A DNA stretch of 64,000 nt from AWTP1-13 sp050248715 (GTDB lineage Bacteria > Pseudomonadota > Alphaproteobacteria > Rhizobiales > Hyphomicrobiaceae): assembly GCA_050248715.1 (NCBI GenBank), contig JBFWRV010000001.1:1-64000 (forward strand), given 5' to 3'. Numbering within the stretch: position 1 is the stretch's first letter; each line of letters opens with the position of its first letter. The notes under the pieces were generated by a model, which was not told the DNA's origin, searched no databases, and saw only the letters and a list, made by a program, of their open reading frames with translations. Position numbers and translations under genes: made by a program. Positions 18,066-26,858 of the stretch are shown here, piece after piece.

Positions 18066-18216
18066 AGAAGGCGTGCAGGTCCCGACGACGGCGCCTGCAA
18101 CGATGAACGCGGGCGCCGAGCCAAAGGCATCGGAGGCCCAACGTGCAGCGCCGGCGAAACTCAGCTTGCCGGCCGGTGCGCCGTGTGTGCTCTTCGGTGC
18201 GTGGAGCATGCGCGGC

Positions 18217-18774
18217 TCACTGGACGAAATGGGGGACTTCGTCGGCGGCTGCAGGAGGATGCGCGCCGTTAGGCTTGCGCGGCATATTCTCGGGATCGTC
18301 GCTCTCGGCCTTGGTCTCGACCGGCCAGAACAGCATGCCAATGAGCACAAGCAGCACCACAAGCGGGATGTTGCGCGCCAGCAGCTTCGCGCCTCCTATG
18401 GCCGCCGTGGCGCCGTCAGGCGTGGTGAGGAGCGCGCCGAGCGCGGCAATCGGCAGCTGCACGGCCGCTTGCGAGGCCGCGTCCGTAGCGACATCGAGCG
18501 TGTCGGCCTGCTCCGCCTCCCGTTCCGCGATCTCCTCCTCCTGCTCCTTGACGTTGACGACGAGGGTCGCCACGAAGCCGATCAGGGTGAAGCCTCCGGC
18601 CAGCATCAGGTAGGCGTAGGCAGAGCCGAACCTCTCGACCAACACCACAGTGAGGGCAGCCGTGCCGAAACCCAGGGCGACGAGGAAGGGCACGGCCACC
18701 GAGGCGCGCGCGAGATACTTGGCGATCATCGCGCCGGCGGCCGACTTCGCGTCGTTGATCAGGCCTCGAAACAT
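18217..18774 (-). CDS. Hypothetical membrane protein
   Basis: Protein of 185 residues with three predicted membrane helices: about 26-48 (VAVPFLVALGFGTAALTVVLV), about 52-74 (AYLMLAGGFTLIGFVATLVV) and about 130-150 (NIPLVVLLVLIGMLFW). An acidic coiled segment (VKEQEEEIAEREAEQAD) follows the second helix. The N-terminal two-helix arrangement resembles phage-holin-like or YqjE-type proteins that often sit beside DUF883/YqjD proteins, and the next gene upstream is of that kind. Function unknown; membrane stress or cell-envelope association is a guess from the neighbourhood. Confidence 0.72.
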   Translation of the reverse strand: MFRGLINDAKSAAGAMIAKYLARASVAVPFLVALGFGTAALTVVLVERFGSAYAYLMLAGGFTLIGFVATLVVNVKEQEEEIAEREAEQADTLDVATDAASQAAVQLPIAALGALLTTPDGATAAIGGAKLLARNIPLVVLLVLIGMLFWPVETKAESDDPENMPRKPNGAHPPAAADEVPHFVQ

Positions 18775-18820
18775 GGCCGGTGCCCTTCAATCAGGAATTT
18801 GCCCGATAGACCGAGTAGGC

Positions 18821-19126
18821 TCACGATTTCCACAATGCGCCGAGAACGAAGCCCAGCACTGCCGCGACCGCGAGCGTCGCCATCGGCTGGTCCTTGACCG
18901 ACTTGTCGACCGCGCCCTTGAAGTTGCCGGCAACCTCCTGCATGCGCTCGCCAGCCTCGCGACCCTGCTCGGCCACGCGATTGGCGATGTGCTCGGCTTG
19001 CTCCGCCGCGCTCTTGAATTGATCGGTGGCCTTGTCCGCCATCCGCTCGAACTGGTCCGTCGCCTTTTCCTTGATGTCGTGCGCCGCGCCCGAGTAGCCC
19101 TGGCTGCGGGTCTGGGTCTGTGCCAT
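18821..19126 (-). CDS. DUF883/YqjD-like membrane-anchored protein
   Basis: Small protein of 101 residues: a long amphipathic, charged N-terminal region with repeated ATDQF motifs (KEKATDQFERMADKATDQFK) likely to form a helix, then one C-terminal membrane segment (PMATLAVAAVLGFVLGALW). This is the layout of ElaB/YqjD-type DUF883 proteins, inner-membrane anchored and in Escherichia coli linked to ribosome hibernation in stationary phase. It lies 46 bases upstream of the preceding hypothetical membrane gene on the same strand, so the two probably form a pair. Confidence 0.8.
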   Translation of the reverse strand: MAQTQTRSQGYSGAAHDIKEKATDQFERMADKATDQFKSAAEQAEHIANRVAEQGREAGERMQEVAGNFKGAVDKSVKDQPMATLAVAAVLGFVLGALWKS

Positions 19127-19193
19127 TGTCCTTGCTCCGAGTTTGCTTAGCTGAAGCTGTTCCGAAGAGACAACGCTGCTGTCCGCAATTCGT

Positions 19194-20318
19194 TCACTCG
19201 GGGAGCTCGGGCTTTTGCTCGACGAGTGCGTGGCTTAGCGTCACACTGAGCGCGATCAGCAGCGGCACGGCCACAAACGCGCCGACAGGCCCCCAAAGCC
19301 ACGTGCAGAAGGCCACGGCCAGAAATACCGCGAACGGATTGAGCTCCAACCGGCGCCCCATCAGCGCCGGCGTCAGAAACTGACCCTCGACGCAGACAAT
19401 GGCGAGAAAGATCAGGGGGGCCACGACGGCCTCGGTCAGCGTCGGGAAGGTCAGGAGCCCCGCGACCATGAGAGTGCCGACAACGACCGCCGGGCCTATG
19501 TAAGGCACGTAGTTGAGCACCCCCGCCAGCACCCCCCAAAGCAGCGGATTGGGCAAGCCGACAGCCCAGGCCAGGCCTGCCGTCACGATACCCAGGCAGA
19601 AGTTCACGAGCGTGAACGTGCCGAAATACGTCGTCATCTGCTCGTCGATATCGCGCAGCGCCCGCAAGGTGGCCAGGCGCGAATCGCGGTCGCGCAGAAA
19701 ATAGACGAGGGCGTTGCGCAACCGCTGCTGATAGACGAGGTAGAAGACGAGCGCCCCTATGCACAGGACGAATTGGCTGACGGCCGGGGTGACGACTGAG
19801 AAGATGGTTGCAACCATCGTATCGGACTGGGCCTCGACCTTGAGCGTGGCGCCCGTGCCCGCACCGGCGCCGATGGTGTTCAGCGTCTTGCGGATCTCCT
19901 CCAGGGCCACAAGCGGCTGGTTCATCGTGCGCAGCTTGTCCTGCAGCAACACGCCGATCTCGCTGGCGCGTCCGAGCCAAACGCCGATCGGCGTTGAAAG
20001 CAGTGAGAGCAGGAGCACGATCAACAGGGCCAGGGCGAGCGTGACCCCGACCGCGGCGGCCACGTGCGGCACGCGGTGCGCCTGCATCCACTTGACGATG
20101 GGAAGCACGATGGTGGCGATCACCCAGGCGAGCACGACCGGCACGATGACAGGGCGCCCCACATAGGCGCACCACAGCAGCGCCAGCACGAACAGGCCGA
20201 TCAATGCCACCTGACTGGCGCGCGTCAGGGGATCGCGCGGTTGCGGCTCTGCCGCACGCGCACCCTTGGAGCCCGCTGCGGTCTCGTGCCCGTTTTTCGG
20301 CCTTGCCGTACTCGTCAT
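19194..20318 (-). CDS. AI-2E family transporter (PerM-like permease)
   Basis: Integral membrane protein of 374 residues in the AI-2E/PerM family, whose members have been linked to autoinducer-2 export, sodium/proton exchange and general permeation. About eight helices are visible, with the family signature near LLWGVLAGVLNYVPYIGPAVV (residues 266-286) and the C-terminal PALMGRRLELNPFAVFLAV. The start overlaps the upstream GTPase stop (ATGA), so it is the last gene of a three-gene operon with two GTPases. The real substrate is unknown. Confidence 0.88.
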   Translation of the reverse strand: MTSTARPKNGHETAAGSKGARAAEPQPRDPLTRASQVALIGLFVLALLWCAYVGRPVIVPVVLAWVIATIVLPIVKWMQAHRVPHVAAAVGVTLALALLIVLLLSLLSTPIGVWLGRASEIGVLLQDKLRTMNQPLVALEEIRKTLNTIGAGAGTGATLKVEAQSDTMVATIFSVVTPAVSQFVLCIGALVFYLVYQQRLRNALVYFLRDRDSRLATLRALRDIDEQMTTYFGTFTLVNFCLGIVTAGLAWAVGLPNPLLWGVLAGVLNYVPYIGPAVVVGTLMVAGLLTFPTLTEAVVAPLIFLAIVCVEGQFLTPALMGRRLELNPFAVFLAVAFCTWLWGPVGAFVAVPLLIALSVTLSHALVEQKPELPE

Positions 20319-21880
20319 GGTGCCGTGCTCCGCGACAGGAAGGTCTCCTTGATCACGCGCCCCGCGCTCGCCGCCTGCGACCAGACGGTGGCCCAGTTCG
20401 AGGCGCTCTTAATATCGCTGAGCGTGCGCAGCAGGCGGGCACGCTGCGCTGCCGGCGTCAGCTCGATGAGCTTCGCCCACAGCGCGTCGATGTTGTAGGG
20501 GGCAGCCGCGATGTCGGCGCGCACCGGCACGATTTCGTCGGCGGCAAAACCGAGGTCGCGGCCGGCGGCCTGCATGGCGCCGCGGATCGAGCCCGCCTTG
20601 CCGTTGGCGCCAGCGGACAGGTCGTAGGGCGGTTCCCATTCGCCGAACGGGCGCAGCTGATCGATGTGAGTGAGGACAAGCAGCATCGGCGGGCGATGCC
20701 GGTTGGGTGCCGCGGCGAAGTGGGCGCGGACGGCGGCAAGGGCGCGCGCATCGACGTCGCGGGCCGCGCGCGCGGCAGAGACCACCCACAGCACCATATC
20801 GCAGTCGTCGGCGGCCTCGAGCAGGGCCGGGATCTGCGCGTCGCCAGACAAGCCCGGGCTGTCGATGACGAGCGCGGTCGGCAGGCCTTCGTGCGTCAGC
20901 CGATAGCCGGCAAAGCGCGCCGTTGCCGGAAGCGCATCGACGGCAGCCTCCACGGCGTTGGCGAGGGCATTGACGAGGGTCGACTTGCCGGCGCTTACCT
21001 GGCCGGCCACCAGGATGCGGATGGGCTCGGCCTCGCGCACCTGGGCTTGCGCCATGTCCTGCCGCGAGGCAGCAGATACGTGCGCGCGCAGTTGCGTGTC
21101 GGTGACGAGCAGGTTGCCGCCGTAAAGGTCGATGGCCGCCCGCCCGATCTCCCTGACGAAGGCGCGCCCGAGCCGGGCCGCCACATGCTCCCGGCCGGCC
21201 TCGTAGAGTCGGCGCGTGAACTGCTCGCGCAGCTCGTGCGTGGCGGCCGTTACCGGGTTGAGCAGGCGCACGACGCGCCACAGGTCGTAACCCTTCTCGG
21301 CCAACTGGATCGCGCCGCGCCAGCGATAGAGCCACATCAGCTGCGCCACGGTTATGCGATCGCCCAGCGGAAAGCTCTCGACTACGAAGCCGCGCAGGTT
21401 GGAACTGGCGCGCTCGATGACCGCGAGCGCCTCCGGCACCGTGAATTGCAACAGCGGGTCGCCGCGCTCGGGATGCAGGCGCCGCGCCACAGTCTCGATC
21501 GTCTCCAGGGCGAGGCCGAGCACTGCATCCCGGCTCGAAAGGCGATCTGAACCCACCGTTGCCGCGAGCTTCCTCACATCATCCCAGGCCTCGGCCTGAC
21601 GCGGCGACCAGCGGCCGTCCGTGGGCTCGGCGGCGGCGTCCGTTTCCGGAGCCAGCGCAGAAGGCGGGGGCAGGAGAAGCCGACGCTGCAAGGCATAGAC
21701 GGCGGCAACCACCGCGCAGGCGACGATCGCCCAATGCAGGAGATAGCCCTGCTGCCAGAGCCACACGCCTCCGAGCGGGATCAGGCTGGCAGTTGGCAGC
21801 ACCAGCGCAACCACCAGGAGTGCGACGCGGGGTATGCTGGGCGATGCAGGAACGCGGCGTTCCTTGCCTGGCTTCGTCAT
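20315..21880 (-). CDS. Membrane-anchored dynamin/Era-like GTPase
   Basis: GTPase of 521 residues. Two N-terminal membrane helices (about 18-38 and 44-65) precede a helical region, then a GTPase domain with phosphate loop GQVSAGKST (293-301), switch-II DSPGL (340-344) and a G4-like THID (404-407) in place of NKxD. It overlaps both neighbours by four bases (upstream GTPase and downstream AI-2E gene). The role is unknown. Related GTPases with such anchors often act on membranes or on partner channels, and pairing with an AI-2E permease suggests control of that protein, which is inference. Confidence 0.8.
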   Translation of the reverse strand: MTKPGKERRVPASPSIPRVALLVVALVLPTASLIPLGGVWLWQQGYLLHWAIVACAVVAAVYALQRRLLLPPPSALAPETDAAAEPTDGRWSPRQAEAWDDVRKLAATVGSDRLSSRDAVLGLALETIETVARRLHPERGDPLLQFTVPEALAVIERASSNLRGFVVESFPLGDRITVAQLMWLYRWRGAIQLAEKGYDLWRVVRLLNPVTAATHELREQFTRRLYEAGREHVAARLGRAFVREIGRAAIDLYGGNLLVTDTQLRAHVSAASRQDMAQAQVREAEPIRILVAGQVSAGKSTLVNALANAVEAAVDALPATARFAGYRLTHEGLPTALVIDSPGLSGDAQIPALLEAADDCDMVLWVVSAARAARDVDARALAAVRAHFAAAPNRHRPPMLLVLTHIDQLRPFGEWEPPYDLSAGANGKAGSIRGAMQAAGRDLGFAADEIVPVRADIAAAPYNIDALWAKLIELTPAAQRARLLRTLSDIKSASNWATVWSQAASAGRVIKETFLSRSTAP

Positions 21881-23043
21881 CGCTGGCCTGCTCCCCTGTC
21901 GCCCGCCCCGCGCGCCTTCGCCAAGCCGAAAGCCTGCTGCAGGGCCTCGCGGTAGACCGACGCGACCTCCGCCGTGCGCCGGCCCTGCTGGCGCCGTATC
22001 AGAAAATAGGTCGCAGCCTTGCCCATCGCGTAGGTGGCGGCGAAGCTTGCCGCTGCAGCGGCCGCGGCACCCGCCGTCTGACCGTATACCGGGATCAGCT
22101 TGACCAGTTGCCGCACACCGAAGCTCGAAGCCGTACGGACGAGCACACCGACGCCGAGGGCAGCCGCGAACTCGGTGTAGGCGCGCTTGTCCCAGGTCGC
22201 ACCGCAGAGCTTGGCAAGCTGCTGCAGCATGGCCGCCTGTACCACGGGCACCGCGACCGCGCCGGCCACGGGCACGGCATCGCTGGCGCCCGCCGCGAGA
22301 GCAAAGCCCAGGATATGCGCGCCGAGCTTGCCCGACAGGGTATCGTCATTGGCGCCAGGCAGCTCGGCGAGCGCGACGGCCACCGCGGCCGGCGCCGCAG
22401 AGATCAGCGCATCGATGAAGGCTTCGCGGCCGTAACCTGCAGGATCGAAGCCGTCACCGGGCTGCGTGAAGTCGATGGGCACGAAGGTCGGTGCCTGCCG
22501 GCCCGGCAGGCCTACGAAGGCGCGGCGCTGGTAGGCGAGCGCGCGGACGAGATCGCTGGGCACATCGGCTGGCCAGGGCTCGGCGGCGAAGGGGTAGGGG
22601 ACAATGTGCCTGCCGCCGGGCGGGTAGGCCTCGTGCAGCGTGGTCTGCGCGACGACGACGGGCCAGTCCGGGTGGCGCACGCGGGCGGCGCGGATGACGT
22701 CCAGCACTTGCTGCTGCTCGGAGTCACGGACCTTCATGACGGCCAGCAGGAGATGTGCGCGCCCTTCGCAGAAGGCAATGTCCTCGGCCGGGTCGTAGGC
22801 GACCTCGCCGAGACCGCGCGTATCGAGAAAACGCAGGATGGGGGCCTCACCTGGAAAATCGAAGACGCGTGCCGTCTTCGTGCAAGCCTCAAAGCCGCTG
22901 CCGATCTCCGCGTCGCGGGCCTGCGTCAGCTCGCGGATGATCGACGTCTTGCCGCTCTGCACCTTACCCAGCAGCCAGACCACCGGGGCCGATTGCCGGG
23001 CACGTTCGGCGATGGGCGCCTGTGCTGCCTCAGAGGTGCTCAT
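21877..23043 (-). CDS. GTPase with C-terminal hydrophobic domain (DUF697-like)
   Basis: GTPase of 388 residues. Phosphate loop GKVQSGKT is at 26-33 and switch-II DTRGLGE at 74-80; the expected G4 NKxD appears replaced by VAQTTLHE, so nucleotide specificity is uncertain. The C-terminal half (about 245-370) has hydrophobic, glycine-rich helices (AVAVPVVQAAMLQQLAKL, KLIPVYGQTAGAAAAAAASF) like DUF697 membrane-associating domains. ATG at 23043 gives the normal N-terminus; the open frame extends 20 codons upstream without support. It heads the GTPase-GTPase-permease operon. Confidence 0.8.
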   Translation of the reverse strand: MSTSEAAQAPIAERARQSAPVVWLLGKVQSGKTSIIRELTQARDAEIGSGFEACTKTARVFDFPGEAPILRFLDTRGLGEVAYDPAEDIAFCEGRAHLLLAVMKVRDSEQQQVLDVIRAARVRHPDWPVVVAQTTLHEAYPPGGRHIVPYPFAAEPWPADVPSDLVRALAYQRRAFVGLPGRQAPTFVPIDFTQPGDGFDPAGYGREAFIDALISAAPAAVAVALAELPGANDDTLSGKLGAHILGFALAAGASDAVPVAGAVAVPVVQAAMLQQLAKLCGATWDKRAYTEFAAALGVGVLVRTASSFGVRQLVKLIPVYGQTAGAAAAAAASFAATYAMGKAATYFLIRRQQGRRTAEVASVYREALQQAFGLAKARGAGDRGAGQR

Positions 23044-23248
23044 CGCCTGTCCATCATCGTCGAATGCTGTCCCAGAACGCGCCAGCAACGGCTGCGGTTT
23101 CACCCAAGCCCAAGTCTACGTGGGGAAGCGTTCGCGCGCATCAAGAGCGCGGGCTTGACTGGAACCGCAAACCCATACGCGGCGTTCCCCAGCTGAACTG
23201 TGACAACGGGCCACCGCGCCGCGGGGCCAAGAGCCAAGGAGCTTCGTC

Positions 23249-23422
23249 GTGGGTAACCTGCTTCACTATGCGCTGGTGTTCCTCATCGTCGCCCTGATCG
23301 CTGCGGCGGTCGGCTTCGGCGGCGTCGCCGGCTTCGCCATGGAAGCCGCCCGTCTGCTGTTCTGGGTGTTCATTGTCCTCTTCGTCATCTCGCTGATCGC
23401 CGGATTGGTGCGAAGGGCGTAA
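23249..23422 (+). CDS. DUF1328 small membrane protein (YtjA-like)
   Basis: Short gene encoding 57 residues, starting with GTG and preceded by AAGGAG at 8-13 bases. The protein begins GNLLHYALVFLIVALIAAAV and has two membrane helices joined by a GFGGVAGFA turn, ending LIAGLVRRA. This is the full-length pattern of DUF1328 proteins, small inner-membrane proteins of unknown function that are common in proteobacteria and often stress-induced. It lies alone on the plus strand among minus-strand genes. Confidence 0.88.
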   Translation: MGNLLHYALVFLIVALIAAAVGFGGVAGFAMEAARLLFWVFIVLFVISLIAGLVRRA

Positions 23423-23529
23423 CTGCCTCGCATCCTGCGGTCCGGCCAAGTTCCTCCCCGGTGCCTGGGTGGTCTTCGGATCGCCTGGGCACTGGCGTTT
23501 CTGCGAAGTGCTGAGGCAGGCAACCCGCC

Positions 23530-23562
23530 AAAAAAAGGGGCCCGGCGACGGGCCCTTTGGCG
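23530..23562 (-). terminator. Rho-independent terminator for the PRC-barrel gene
   Basis: Read on the minus strand, a GC-rich hairpin with GGGCCC arms (23550-23555 and 23538-23543) is followed by an uninterrupted T-run (A-run at 23530-23536 on the plus strand). It starts about 25 bases after the stop of the PRC-barrel gene. This is the clearest intrinsic terminator in the window. Confidence 0.85.
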
Positions 23563-23582
23563 CTGGATTGCGACAGGCGCGC

Positions 23583-23942
23583 TCACCAGTAGGGAGGGGC
23601 ATTGTAGTAGCTGTGCGTCTTGGTCTCCCAATTGCGGTCAGACCAGGAATCATCGCTGAACGCGGGAGCATCGCGCAACTGCGCTTCGGTCACGCCGGTC
23701 TCGTAGCCGTCGAGCTTGATGTTGTACTTGAGGGCCGACCAGGGGAGAGGATAGTGACTATGGCCGAGGCCGAGAAAGCCGCCGAAGCTCATCACGGCGT
23801 AGGCGACGCGGCCCGAGACCTTGTCGATCATCAGGTGGTCGACCTCTCCGATCTTCTTGCCTTTCGGATCGTAAACGTTCGTGCCCTCCACATCCTCGCT
23901 CGAAATGAGCTGACGGTTGGGGTGCGTTGTCGCATAAGCCAC
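23583..23942 (-). CDS. PRC-barrel domain protein
   Basis: Protein of 119 residues with a single PRC-barrel domain: the N-terminal strand pattern ISSEDVEGTNVYDPKGKKIG, then EVDHLMIDKVSGRVAYAVMSFGGFLG, typical of the small beta-barrel also found in photosynthetic reaction-centre H subunits and RimM. In rhizobia and relatives, stand-alone PRC-barrel proteins of this size are common stress-associated proteins of unknown function. The gene is monocistronic, ending in a clear terminator, and is next to other small stress-type genes. Confidence 0.86.
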   Translation of the reverse strand: MAYATTHPNRQLISSEDVEGTNVYDPKGKKIGEVDHLMIDKVSGRVAYAVMSFGGFLGLGHSHYPLPWSALKYNIKLDGYETGVTEAQLRDAPAFSDDSWSDRNWETKTHSYYNAPPYW

Positions 23943-24102
23943 GGGTGAATCTCCATTGCAGTTTGATCACATACGTCAACTCGGTATCTTCCCCGCTGTT
24001 CCCAGTGCGCCGAGTGCGACGCCGCTTCATCTTGCTCACGGGAACTTCGCCGCCGGCACTACGTTGATCCAGCGATGCTGCATGTCGGGGAGGAGGCCAA
24101 TC

Positions 24103-24255
24103 GTGACCGAGACCGTGGAAGGAAAGATCAGGGAGACGCCGGTCGAGGCGCGGCAGGGAACAGGTCCGAGGGCCACAGTCACCGTGCTGACGTTCTCGCT
24201 GTTCATCGCAGCCGTGGCCGGCAGCGCACTGCTGGCCTACTTCGTCGCCTCGTGA
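24103..24255 (+). CDS. Small single-helix membrane protein
   Basis: Predicted 50-residue protein starting at GTG 24103, with GGGGAGGAGG 7-16 bases upstream. It has a polar N-terminus with VEARQGTGPRATV, then a hydrophobic helix (LTFSLFIAAVAGSALLAYFV) ending four residues before the stop. Short proteins with an EARQG motif followed by one membrane helix recur in alphaproteobacteria; function unknown. A longer in-frame start exists at 23956, but its extra residues look unlike protein and lack a ribosome-binding site. Confidence 0.65.
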   Translation: MTETVEGKIRETPVEARQGTGPRATVTVLTFSLFIAAVAGSALLAYFVAS

Positions 24256-24264
24256 GCAAGGCGC

Positions 24265-25140
24265 CTACCTGCGCCGGAGGGTGAGCGCGGTCCAGCCGGC
24301 CCGACTCGTCTGATCGAGATGCTGGAAATCCGCGTTGAGATAGCGGGCGCGCACCTCGCGCGCCTGCCCATCGAGCAAGCCGGAGAGCACGACGACGCCG
24401 CCGGGCCTGAGCGCGCGGCGTATCGCCGGCGCGAGCGCCAGGAGCGGCCGGGGCAGGATATTCGCAAGGATGAGATCGAAGGAGCTCGCTGCACGCAGCG
24501 CGGAGTGTGCGAGGCCTGACCCGTCGAGGATTGCCACGCGCGGGCCGACGCGGTTGAGCCGGACGTTCTCTCTGGCCACCGCCGTCGCCACCGGATCGTT
24601 GTCGACCGCCAGCACGCGAGCATTCGGCAGAACGCGGGCAGCCGCAATGGCCAGCACGCCGCTGCCGCAGCCGAGATCCAGAACGCGCGCGAAACGGCGA
24701 GCTCGGGCGAGGCGGTCGAGAGCCTCGAGGCATAGCGCCGTCGTCGCGTTGTGGCCGGTGCCGAAGGCCTCGCCGGCCTCGATCTCGATGGCCGTGCGGC
24801 GCATGCCGCCGACGCGCTGGCGGTCATGGCTGCCGTGCACGCGGAAGCGCCCCGCGGCGATAGGCGGCAGCGAGGCCTGCGACAGGGCAACCCAATTCTG
24901 CTCGGGAACCATCTCGACGCTCAGCGCGCCGAGCGTGCCGGCAAGCGGCGCCAGGACCTCGTCCAGGGCGGCGCGCGAATGCTCGCCGTCGTAGTAGGCC
25001 TCCACCACGAAGCCGGCCGGCGGCGCCTCGAACAGCGTAACGGCCAAGGCTCCCGGCGCGTCCGGCGCGCCCAGGGCGTCGGCGGCGGCACGCCCAGCCT
25101 CGATGTCGGCAGCGCTCACGCGCAGCTTGAAGAGTGACAT
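24265..25140 (-). CDS. prmA: Ribosomal protein L11 methyltransferase
   Basis: SAM-dependent enzyme that trimethylates ribosomal protein L11, 291 residues, the normal PrmA length. The SAM-binding motif I is VLDLGCGSGVLAIAAARVL with VLAVDNDPVAT as motif II; the preceding FGTGHNATT loop corresponds to the family's FGTGxHxTT. Motif IV LILANILPRPLLAL matches the NPF-like region of PrmA. ATG 25140 gives the typical MSLFKLRV start. It converges with the small membrane protein gene, 9 bases apart. Confidence 0.9.
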   Translation of the reverse strand: MSLFKLRVSAADIEAGRAAADALGAPDAPGALAVTLFEAPPAGFVVEAYYDGEHSRAALDEVLAPLAGTLGALSVEMVPEQNWVALSQASLPPIAAGRFRVHGSHDRQRVGGMRRTAIEIEAGEAFGTGHNATTALCLEALDRLARARRFARVLDLGCGSGVLAIAAARVLPNARVLAVDNDPVATAVARENVRLNRVGPRVAILDGSGLAHSALRAASSFDLILANILPRPLLALAPAIRRALRPGGVVVLSGLLDGQAREVRARYLNADFQHLDQTSRAGWTALTLRRR

Positions 25141-25191
25141 GGCCGGCGTTGGAGCACGCCCGCGCCTGCCGCGCAATCCGTCGCAGCAACC

Positions 25192-25635
25192 CTATGGCCT
25201 GGCTGGCGCCTTCTGCTCGTTCTCCTCCACCATAACGTCGACCACGACGCTCCCGGCCTTCTCGAAGACGAGGGTCAGCTTGAAGGTGCCGTGAGCATCG
25301 AGGCGCTTCTTGATCCCGGTCAGCAGCACATGCGCTCCCTTGATCGTCAAATCCACCTCCTGTCCGGCCGGAATGGGAACGGCCGGCAGCGGCTTGGAGG
25401 AGAGGGTTGCTCCCGCATCTGCCGCCTCGCGCAGCTCCACCTTGGCGGCCACGGGACTGGACGCGCGCAGCAACCGCTCAGGTGCGCCCGACGTGTTCTT
25501 GATCGTCATGGAGACCCGGGCAGCGCCGCCGGTTCCGGAGGCGGCGAACGTCCAGGGATGCACGATCTCGAGGCCCTTCACCTTGTGGCTACGCGCCATA
25601 GCCGCCAGCGGCGCGAACGCCACCGCCAGCAGCAC
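25192..25635 (-). CDS. PCuAC-like periplasmic protein, copper ligands not conserved
   Basis: Protein of 147 residues with a short signal peptide (MLLAVAFAPLAAMARS) and a PCuAC (DUF461) cupredoxin-like domain. Recognisable are HPWTFAASGTGGAARVSMTI near the N-terminus and GAHVLLTGIKKRLDAHGTFK further on. Normal PCuAC chaperones bind Cu(I) through a His and Mets in a HxMxxxxxxxMxM-type stretch after 'VEL'; here that region reads VELREAADAGATLSSKPL, so these ligands are absent. It starts with GTG and follows an outer-membrane barrel gene by 37 bases, with a DUF2946 gene upstream. The copper link is therefore by family and context only. Confidence 0.78.
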   Translation of the reverse strand: MLLAVAFAPLAAMARSHKVKGLEIVHPWTFAASGTGGAARVSMTIKNTSGAPERLLRASSPVAAKVELREAADAGATLSSKPLPAVPIPAGQEVDLTIKGAHVLLTGIKKRLDAHGTFKLTLVFEKAGSVVVDVMVEENEQKAPARP

Positions 25636-25672
25636 GACGGCCAGGGGCCATGAGCCCGGCGCAGGATCGGGC

Positions 25673-26788
25673 TCAAAACGCCACCGCCACGCCAGTCAGG
25701 AGCCGCCAGGTCGGCTCTGCTTGGATACCGTTGAGGTGGTTGACGACGGGCACGCCGACCGACACGAAGCCGGTCCATTTGTCGTGTCCGAGGCGCAGGC
25801 CCGGCGACAGGTAGACGACGTTGCCGCCGGAGAATGGGTCCTTCACGCCGGCCTCCACCGTGTAGTCCTGCCACTCGCCATTGAGCTCCAGCACGAGGTC
25901 GAGGGTGTGCGAGGGAGCGGCCGCCACCTCCTTGTGCGGGTGCCGCTTGCCGCCGCTCTTCGGACCGCCGTGGTACATGGGCTCGGGCAGCGGCTCGGCC
26001 GGCGAGGCCGACGTCGCACCAAGGCGCATGGGGCCTCCAGGAGCCGCGAGGTCGCCCGTGCCAGCCAGGCGATAGGAGACGGCGGCGTTGTAGTGGAAGC
26101 GGTCGCCGAGGTCGGTGGCCTGCGCGCCTTTGGTAGCCAAGTGATAGAGCACGTTGGCATCGAACGACCAGGCCCCCTCACGCCGGGTCACGGCGAGGCC
26201 GAAGAGGCCGTCCCAGGAACCGCTGCCCGGCTGGAACTCGGTCTCGAAGCGCACACCGTAGTTGTCGTCGACATCGGTCCGTCCCGTCGGCGCCTTGATG
26301 CCGAGCAGCAGGGCCATCTCGGTGCGGGTCGCCCGGTTGTTGAGGAACCGGTATTGGCCGAGCACGGAGAGGTCGCCGATGCCGGCGGAATCGCCGCGCA
26401 CATCGACCGTGTTGCCGGCAGGCCCGTGCGAGTGGTGACCCTCGCGGATGTCCTGCCGGATCACCACAGGCAGCCGGGCGATCACGGTGAGGTCGTTGGT
26501 GAGGCCGTAGGCATAGACAAGCGTGGGCGCCAGGATCGCATCCAGGCTGTGCACGTGCAGATGCTGGCCGGCGAACGCCTGCAGTTGGGCATCGCTGAAC
26601 GGATCGACCTTGACCGTCTCGAAGTAGACGGCCGCGGCGCTCGAGCCCTGCTCCAGGGTCGTGGCGGGGATGGTGGCGATGGGTCCGCCGCCGCCGGCGG
26701 ATGAGACGCCGGAGGGGTGGTGGGGATGGGCATCGGGAATGAAGGCGAGCATGGCCATGGCCACGCCGGGTAGCAGTCTCGAAAGCAT
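25673..26788 (-). CDS. Outer-membrane beta-barrel protein (MetA-degradation/transporter-like)
   Basis: Secreted protein of 371 residues with a signal peptide (LLPGVAMAMLAFIPDAHPHH) and many alternating amphipathic strands, as in PF13557-type outer-membrane proteins. Strand-like segments include LTNDLTVIARLPVVIRQDI, GDLSVLGQYRFLNNRATRTE and a C-terminal TWRLLTGVAVAF with a final Phe, the usual barrel-assembly signal. His-rich patches (HPHHPSG, GHHSHG, KRHPHK) could bind metal. ATG 26788 has GGAGAG close upstream. Between a DUF2946 gene and a PCuAC-like gene, it is probably a metal-related outer-membrane protein. Confidence 0.78.
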   Translation of the reverse strand: MLSRLLPGVAMAMLAFIPDAHPHHPSGVSSAGGGGPIATIPATTLEQGSSAAAVYFETVKVDPFSDAQLQAFAGQHLHVHSLDAILAPTLVYAYGLTNDLTVIARLPVVIRQDIREGHHSHGPAGNTVDVRGDSAGIGDLSVLGQYRFLNNRATRTEMALLLGIKAPTGRTDVDDNYGVRFETEFQPGSGSWDGLFGLAVTRREGAWSFDANVLYHLATKGAQATDLGDRFHYNAAVSYRLAGTGDLAAPGGPMRLGATSASPAEPLPEPMYHGGPKSGGKRHPHKEVAAAPSHTLDLVLELNGEWQDYTVEAGVKDPFSGGNVVYLSPGLRLGHDKWTGFVSVGVPVVNHLNGIQAEPTWRLLTGVAVAF

Positions 26789-26858
26789 GTGGACTCTCCA
26801 CGAAGAAGCAAACTGCGCCCGCTGGGGCGCACGACTGGCCGGCGCGCCGGCCATGGCT

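Noticed and set aside
18217..18774. Phage holin or lysis gene
   Set aside because: The holin-like helix pair is not accompanied by an endolysin or other phage genes, and the neighbours are chromosomal stress-type genes.
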